This document shows, in pieces, positions 14,351 through 17,701 of a DNA stretch of 17,701 nucleotides. The notes below the pieces were generated by a model, which was given only the letters and a program-made list of their open reading frames with translations, was not told where the DNA came from and did no database searches. Position 1 is the first letter of the stretch. Each line of letters begins with the position of its first letter. Origin of the DNA: Pseudomonadota bacterium (GTDB taxonomy: Bacteria > Pseudomonadota > Alphaproteobacteria > Micavibrionales > UBA2020); assembly GCA_023444705.1 (NCBI GenBank), contig JAEXMB010000076.1:1-17701 (forward strand), written 5' to 3'. Made by a program: the position numbers and the translations under genes.

Positions 14351-15469
14351 ATGGCCGCCTATATCCTTCGCCGTCTGCTGCTGATGATCCCGACGCTGTT
14401 TGGCATCATCCTGCTCAACTTTTTTATCGTGCAACTGGCGCCCGGCGGGCCGGTCGAACAGATGATCGCCAAGCTGCAGGGAATGGACGTATCGGCAACC
14501 GCGCGTTTTTCCGGCGGCAGCAGCGACGTTGCCGCGACCAGCCAGCAGATGCAGAACCTCAGCAGCGGCAGCGGCACGGGCAAGTACCGCGGCGCGCAGG
14601 GGCTTGACCCCGAATTCATCGCCAGCCTTGAAAAGCAGTTCGGCTTTGACAAGCCGGCGGGGGAGCGTTTCTGGCTGATGCTCAAGAACTATCTGCGCTT
14701 TGATTTCGGCGACAGTTATTTTCAGGACAAGCGCGTCATCGACCTGGTCCTTGATAAAATGCCGGTATCGATCTCTCTTGGTTTGTGGACGACGTTGCTG
14801 ATCTATCTGATCTCGATCCCCCTTGGCATCAAGAAAGCAGTGCGCGATGGTTCGGCATTTGACGTGTGGACCAGCGGCGTGATCGTCGTCGGCTATGCGG
14901 TGCCGGGGTTTTTGTTTGCGATTATGCTGATCGTGCTGTTCGCGGGCGGTACTTATCTTGACTGGTTCCCCTTGCGCGGGCTGGTGTCGGACAACTGGCA
15001 GGAGCTGAGCTGGCCCATGCTGGTGGTGGATTATTTCTGGCACCTTGCCCTGCCGGTGACGGCGATGGTCATCAGCGGCTTTGCCGGCCTGACCATCCTG
15101 ACCAAGAATTCATTCCTTGAGGAAATCAACAAGCAATATGTGCTGACCGCGCGGGCCAAGGGCCTGACCGAGCGTCATATCCTCTACCGCCATGTGTTTC
15201 GCAACGCCATGCTGATCGTCATTGCGGGTTTTCCGGCGGCGCTGATGGGGATTTTCCTGACCGGATCGCTGCTGATCGAAACCATCTTCTCGCTCGACGG
15301 GTTGGGCCTGCTGGGCTTTGAATCTGCGCTGAACCGCGACTATCCGGTGATGTTCGGCACGCTCTATATCTTCACGCTGCTGGGGTTCATCATCAAACTG
15401 GTGAGCGACCTGATGCTGACATGGGTCGACCCTAGAATCGACTTCCAGTCGCAGGAGGCGCGCGCATGA
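14351..15469 (+). CDS. yejB: YejB-type ABC transporter permease
   Basis: Inner-membrane permease of the Yej peptide importer. The 372-residue protein starts with the OppB-like MAAYILRRLLLMIPTLFGII span. It has a periplasmic loop with a Ser/Gly-rich stretch (about residues 48-77) that I associate with alphaproteobacterial YejB proteins, then GLDPEFIASLEKQFGFDKPA, and about five further spans. The EAA loop contacting the ATPase is around ARAKGLTERHILYRHVFRNA. The C-terminus ends LTWVDPRIDF, typical of the family. GGAG at 14335-14338 precedes the ATG by 12 bases. It overlaps yejE by four bases (ATGA), indicating coupled synthesis of the two permeases. Confidence 0.95.
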   Translation: MAAYILRRLLLMIPTLFGIILLNFFIVQLAPGGPVEQMIAKLQGMDVSATARFSGGSSDVAATSQQMQNLSSGSGTGKYRGAQGLDPEFIASLEKQFGFDKPAGERFWLMLKNYLRFDFGDSYFQDKRVIDLVLDKMPVSISLGLWTTLLIYLISIPLGIKKAVRDGSAFDVWTSGVIVVGYAVPGFLFAIMLIVLFAGGTYLDWFPLRGLVSDNWQELSWPMLVVDYFWHLALPVTAMVISGFAGLTILTKNSFLEEINKQYVLTARAKGLTERHILYRHVFRNAMLIVIAGFPAALMGIFLTGSLLIETIFSLDGLGLLGFESALNRDYPVMFGTLYIFTLLGFIIKLVSDLMLTWVDPRIDFQSQEARA

Positions 15470-16506
15470 CGTCGTTTTTCAAGCTCTCGCCGATCGGCCA
15501 GCGTCGCTTCAAGCAATTCCGCCGCAACCGGCGCGGCTATTGGGCGCTGTGGATATTCCTTGCGATGTTCACGCTCAGCCTTTGCGCCGAGCTGGTCGCC
15601 AATGACAAGCCGATTGTGGTGCGCCATGCGGGTGAATTCTATTTCCCCATCGTCAAAGCCTATCCCGAGATCACCTTCGGCGGCGAATTCGCAACCGAGG
15701 CGGATTACCGCGATCCTTACGTGCAGGACCTCATCAACAAAGACGGCTTCATGGTCTGGCCGCTGATCCGTTATTCCTACGACACCATCAATTATCACCT
15801 GACCGTGTCCGCACCCGCAGCGCCCAGTGCCGAAAACTGGCTGGGTACGGACGATCAGGGACGCGATGTGCTGGCGCGCCTGATTTATGGTTTCCGCCTG
15901 TCGGTGCTGTTCGGCCTGACGCTGACGCTGCTGGGCAGTTTGATCGGCGTGACGGTCGGCGCGGTTTCGGGTTATTTCGGCGGCTGGGTTGATTTGCTCA
16001 GCCAGCGTTTCATGGAAATCTGGGGCGGCATGCCTGTGTTCTTCCTCCTGATTATCCTCTCAAGCGTCATTGCGCCCGGTTTCTTTACGTTGCTGGGGTT
16101 GATGGTGTTGTTTTCGTGGATGGCGCTGGTCGACGTGGTGCGCGCAGAGTTTCTCAAGGCGCGCAACCTTGATTATATCCGCGCCGCGCGCGCGCTGGGT
16201 GTGTCAACACCGCGCATCATGTTCCGCCATGCCTTGCCCAATGCGATGGTGGCGGCCTTGTCGATGATGCCGTTCGTGCTGACGGGGTCGATCACCACGC
16301 TGACCGGCCTTGATTTCCTTGGCTTTGGCATGCCGCCGGGCTCGCCCTCGCTGGGCGAGCTGCTGGCGCAGGGTAAGAACAATTTGCAGGCACCGTGGCT
16401 TGGTGTTACGGCCTTTATTTCGCTGGCGGTGTTGCTGTCTTTGCTGACCTTCGTCGGCGAGGCAGTGCGCGACGCCTTTGATCCGCGCAAGATTTTCAGG
16501 GAGTAA
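15466..16506 (+). CDS. yejE: YejE-type ABC transporter permease
   Basis: Second inner-membrane permease of the Yej importer (OppC-like). The 346-residue length is close to the roughly 340 of E. coli YejE. The N-terminus has FKLSPIGQRRFKQFRRNRRG before the first span, then a periplasmic segment beginning VANDKPIVVRHAGEFYFPI, a family feature. NWLGTDDQGRDVLARLIYGF is the OppC-type hallmark. The EAA loop is YIRAARALGVSTPRIMFRHA, and the protein ends VGEAVRDAFDPRKIF. A strong ribosome site, AGGAGG (15453-15458), lies seven bases before the start even though the start overlaps the yejB stop. Confidence 0.96.
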   Translation: MTSFFKLSPIGQRRFKQFRRNRRGYWALWIFLAMFTLSLCAELVANDKPIVVRHAGEFYFPIVKAYPEITFGGEFATEADYRDPYVQDLINKDGFMVWPLIRYSYDTINYHLTVSAPAAPSAENWLGTDDQGRDVLARLIYGFRLSVLFGLTLTLLGSLIGVTVGAVSGYFGGWVDLLSQRFMEIWGGMPVFFLLIILSSVIAPGFFTLLGLMVLFSWMALVDVVRAEFLKARNLDYIRAARALGVSTPRIMFRHALPNAMVAALSMMPFVLTGSITTLTGLDFLGFGMPPGSPSLGELLAQGKNNLQAPWLGVTAFISLAVLLSLLTFVGEAVRDAFDPRKIFRE

Positions 16507-16512
16507 CCCGTC

Positions 16513-17666
16513 ATGGCTTTGCTGGAAGTAGAAAACCTCAGCGTTGAATTCGTCAATGGCCCCAAGGCCAATCGCGTGGTTGACGGCGTATCGTTCACGC
16601 TGGATCGCGGCGAAACGCTGGCGGTTGTGGGGGAATCGGGCTCGGGCAAGTCGGTGACGGCACTCTCGGTTCTGCAATTGCTGCCTTATCCTTCGGCGCG
16701 TCATCCATCGGGCAAGATCATGTTTGACGGCAAGGACCTGATGGGGGCGAGCGAACCCATGATGCGCGCCTTGCGCGGCAACCGTATTTCGATGATTTTT
16801 CAGGAGCCGATGACATCGCTCAACCCCCTGCACAGTATCGAAAAACAAATTGCCGAGGTGCTGTTCATCCACAAGAAAATGACGGCGCAACAGGCGCGCG
16901 CGCGCGTGGTTGAATTGTTGACGCTGGTGGGCCTTGAAAAGCTGACCAACCGCCTCAACGCCTTTCCGCATGAATTGTCAGGTGGCCAGCGCCAGCGTGT
17001 GATGATCGCAATGGCGCTGGCGAATGAGCCCGACATCCTGATCGCGGACGAGCCGACGACGGCGGTCGATGTCACCGTGCAGGCGCAGTTGCTCAAGCTA
17101 TTGGGCGAGTTGCAGAAAAAGCTTGGCATGGCGATCTTGCTGATTACCCATGACCTCAGCATCGTGCGCAAGGTGGCCGACAAGGTCGCCGTCATGCAAC
17201 ACGGCAAGATGGTCGAGCTGGCCGCAACCAAAGACCTGTTTGCCGCACCGAAACATCCTTACACGCAAATGCTGCTGGCGGCAGAGCCCAAGGGTACGCC
17301 GGTCCCGTTTGACCATGCGGTCGCACCACTGCTGGATGTGTCGGGCATGAAGGTCTATTTCCCCATCAAGACGGGCCTGATGCGCCGCGTGACCGATCAC
17401 GTCAAGGCGGTCGACGGCATCAGCCTGACCCTGCGCGCGGGGCAAACCATCGGCGTGGTGGGGGAGTCGGGTTCGGGCAAGACGACGCTCGGGCTTGCCA
17501 TCCTGCGCCTGCTGCGCCCGACGGACGGCAAGATCGTCTTTATGGGCCGCGATCTGCGCGGGCTCGATCAATCCGACCTGCGCCCCTTGCGCGGGGATAT
17601 GCAGATCGTGTTTCAGGACCCCTATGGTGCCTTGTCGCCGCGCATGTCGGTCGGCCAGATTATTGC
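16513..17666 (+). CDS. yejF: YejF-type double ATP-binding protein, 3' end missing
   Basis: ATPase subunit with two fused ABC domains that powers the Yej importer. Domain 1 is complete: Walker A GESGSGKS (40-47), Q-loop Gln97, signature LSGGQ (155-159), Walker B ILIADE (175-180) and switch His213 (THD). A linker with KHPYTQMLLAAEP follows. Domain 2 starts near residue 275, with Walker A GESGSGKT (317-324) and Q-loop Gln368 (VFQDPYG). The authentic sequence stops after about residue 385 (RMSVGQIIA), well before the second signature and Walker B; family members are about 530 residues. Beyond that the frame runs into adapter sequence without a stop codon. AGGGAG at 16498-16503 precedes the ATG by nine bases. 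The truncation is an assembly edge, not a biological pseudogene. Confidence 0.95.
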
Positions 17667-17701
17667 CTCTCTCTTATACTCATCTCCGAGCCCACGAGAC
17701 G
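17667..17701 (+). other. Illumina Nextera transposase adapter remnant (non-genomic)
   Basis: Bases 17667-17700 match the 34-base Nextera read-2 adapter (ending CCGAGCCCACGAGAC) at 32 positions; the two differences are C for G at 17669 and T for A at 17680. Base 17701 would be the first index base. Read in the yejF frame it gives SLLYSSPSPRD, a close variant of the well-known adapter peptide CLLYTSPSPRD. It should be trimmed. Confidence 0.95.

Noticed and set aside
13820..15043. 407-codon reverse-strand frame spanning the yejA-yejB junction
   Set aside because: It crosses two well-supported forward genes and is basic and low-complexity in composition.
1..17701. CRISPR arrays, tRNA or rRNA genes, insertion sequences
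   Set aside because: None seen: no regularly spaced repeats, no tRNA cloverleaf sequence noticed, and nearly all bases are accounted for by protein genes.

Overview
The window looks like a contig end from a GC-rich alphaproteobacterium. The gene order ctaB, small CoxF-like gene, ctaG, coxC, DUF983, SURF1, then threonine synthase is typical of that class, as is a complete-looking yejABE(F) peptide importer. I cannot place it below class. A DotA/TraY-family gene next to housekeeping genes would fit an uncultured Rhodospirillales- or Micavibrio-like lineage, but that is a guess. Coding density is very high, with no gap of 300 bases or more.

Region 1 (1-4292) is the cytochrome c oxidase assembly block: heme O synthase (cut at the window start), a 42-residue membrane protein, the CuB chaperone CtaG, subunit III, a DUF983 zinc-ribbon membrane protein and SURF1. 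One reverse-strand gene for a HExxH metallopeptidase-like protein interrupts the block. It converges on the DUF983 gene with 5 bp between stops and diverges from SURF1. SURF1 seems to start a new transcript and may be translationally coupled to a six-codon leader ORF.

Region 2 (4292-9388) is a chain in which each gene overlaps the next by 1-4 bases: SURF1, M32 carboxypeptidase, threonine synthase, a membrane-anchored EAL-domain protein with degenerate catalytic residues, and a HAD class IIA protein. It reads as one operon.

Region 3 (9389-12375) is a single-gene unit. An AT-richer 186-bp spacer carries CTAAA repeats and a good sigma70-type promoter (TTGACG, 17 bp, TAAACT). It leads into a 916-residue DotA/TraY-family inner-membrane protein, followed by a perfect hairpin terminator. 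No other type IV secretion gene is in the window, so this is an orphan component here and the most biologically interesting item.

Region 4 (12376-17666) is the yej ABC importer operon: YejA (periplasmic binding protein), YejB and YejE (permeases) and YejF (double ATPase). YejF is cut off inside its second ATPase domain.

The last 35 bases (17667-17701) are not genomic. They match the Illumina Nextera read-2 transposase adapter at 32 of 34 positions plus one further base, so the final residues of the YejF reading frame are an artefact. I did not find a convincing new multi-gene system. The best leads are the orphan DotA-like unit, the degenerate EAL protein in a housekeeping operon, and the reverse-strand metallopeptidase-like gene inside the oxidase cluster.
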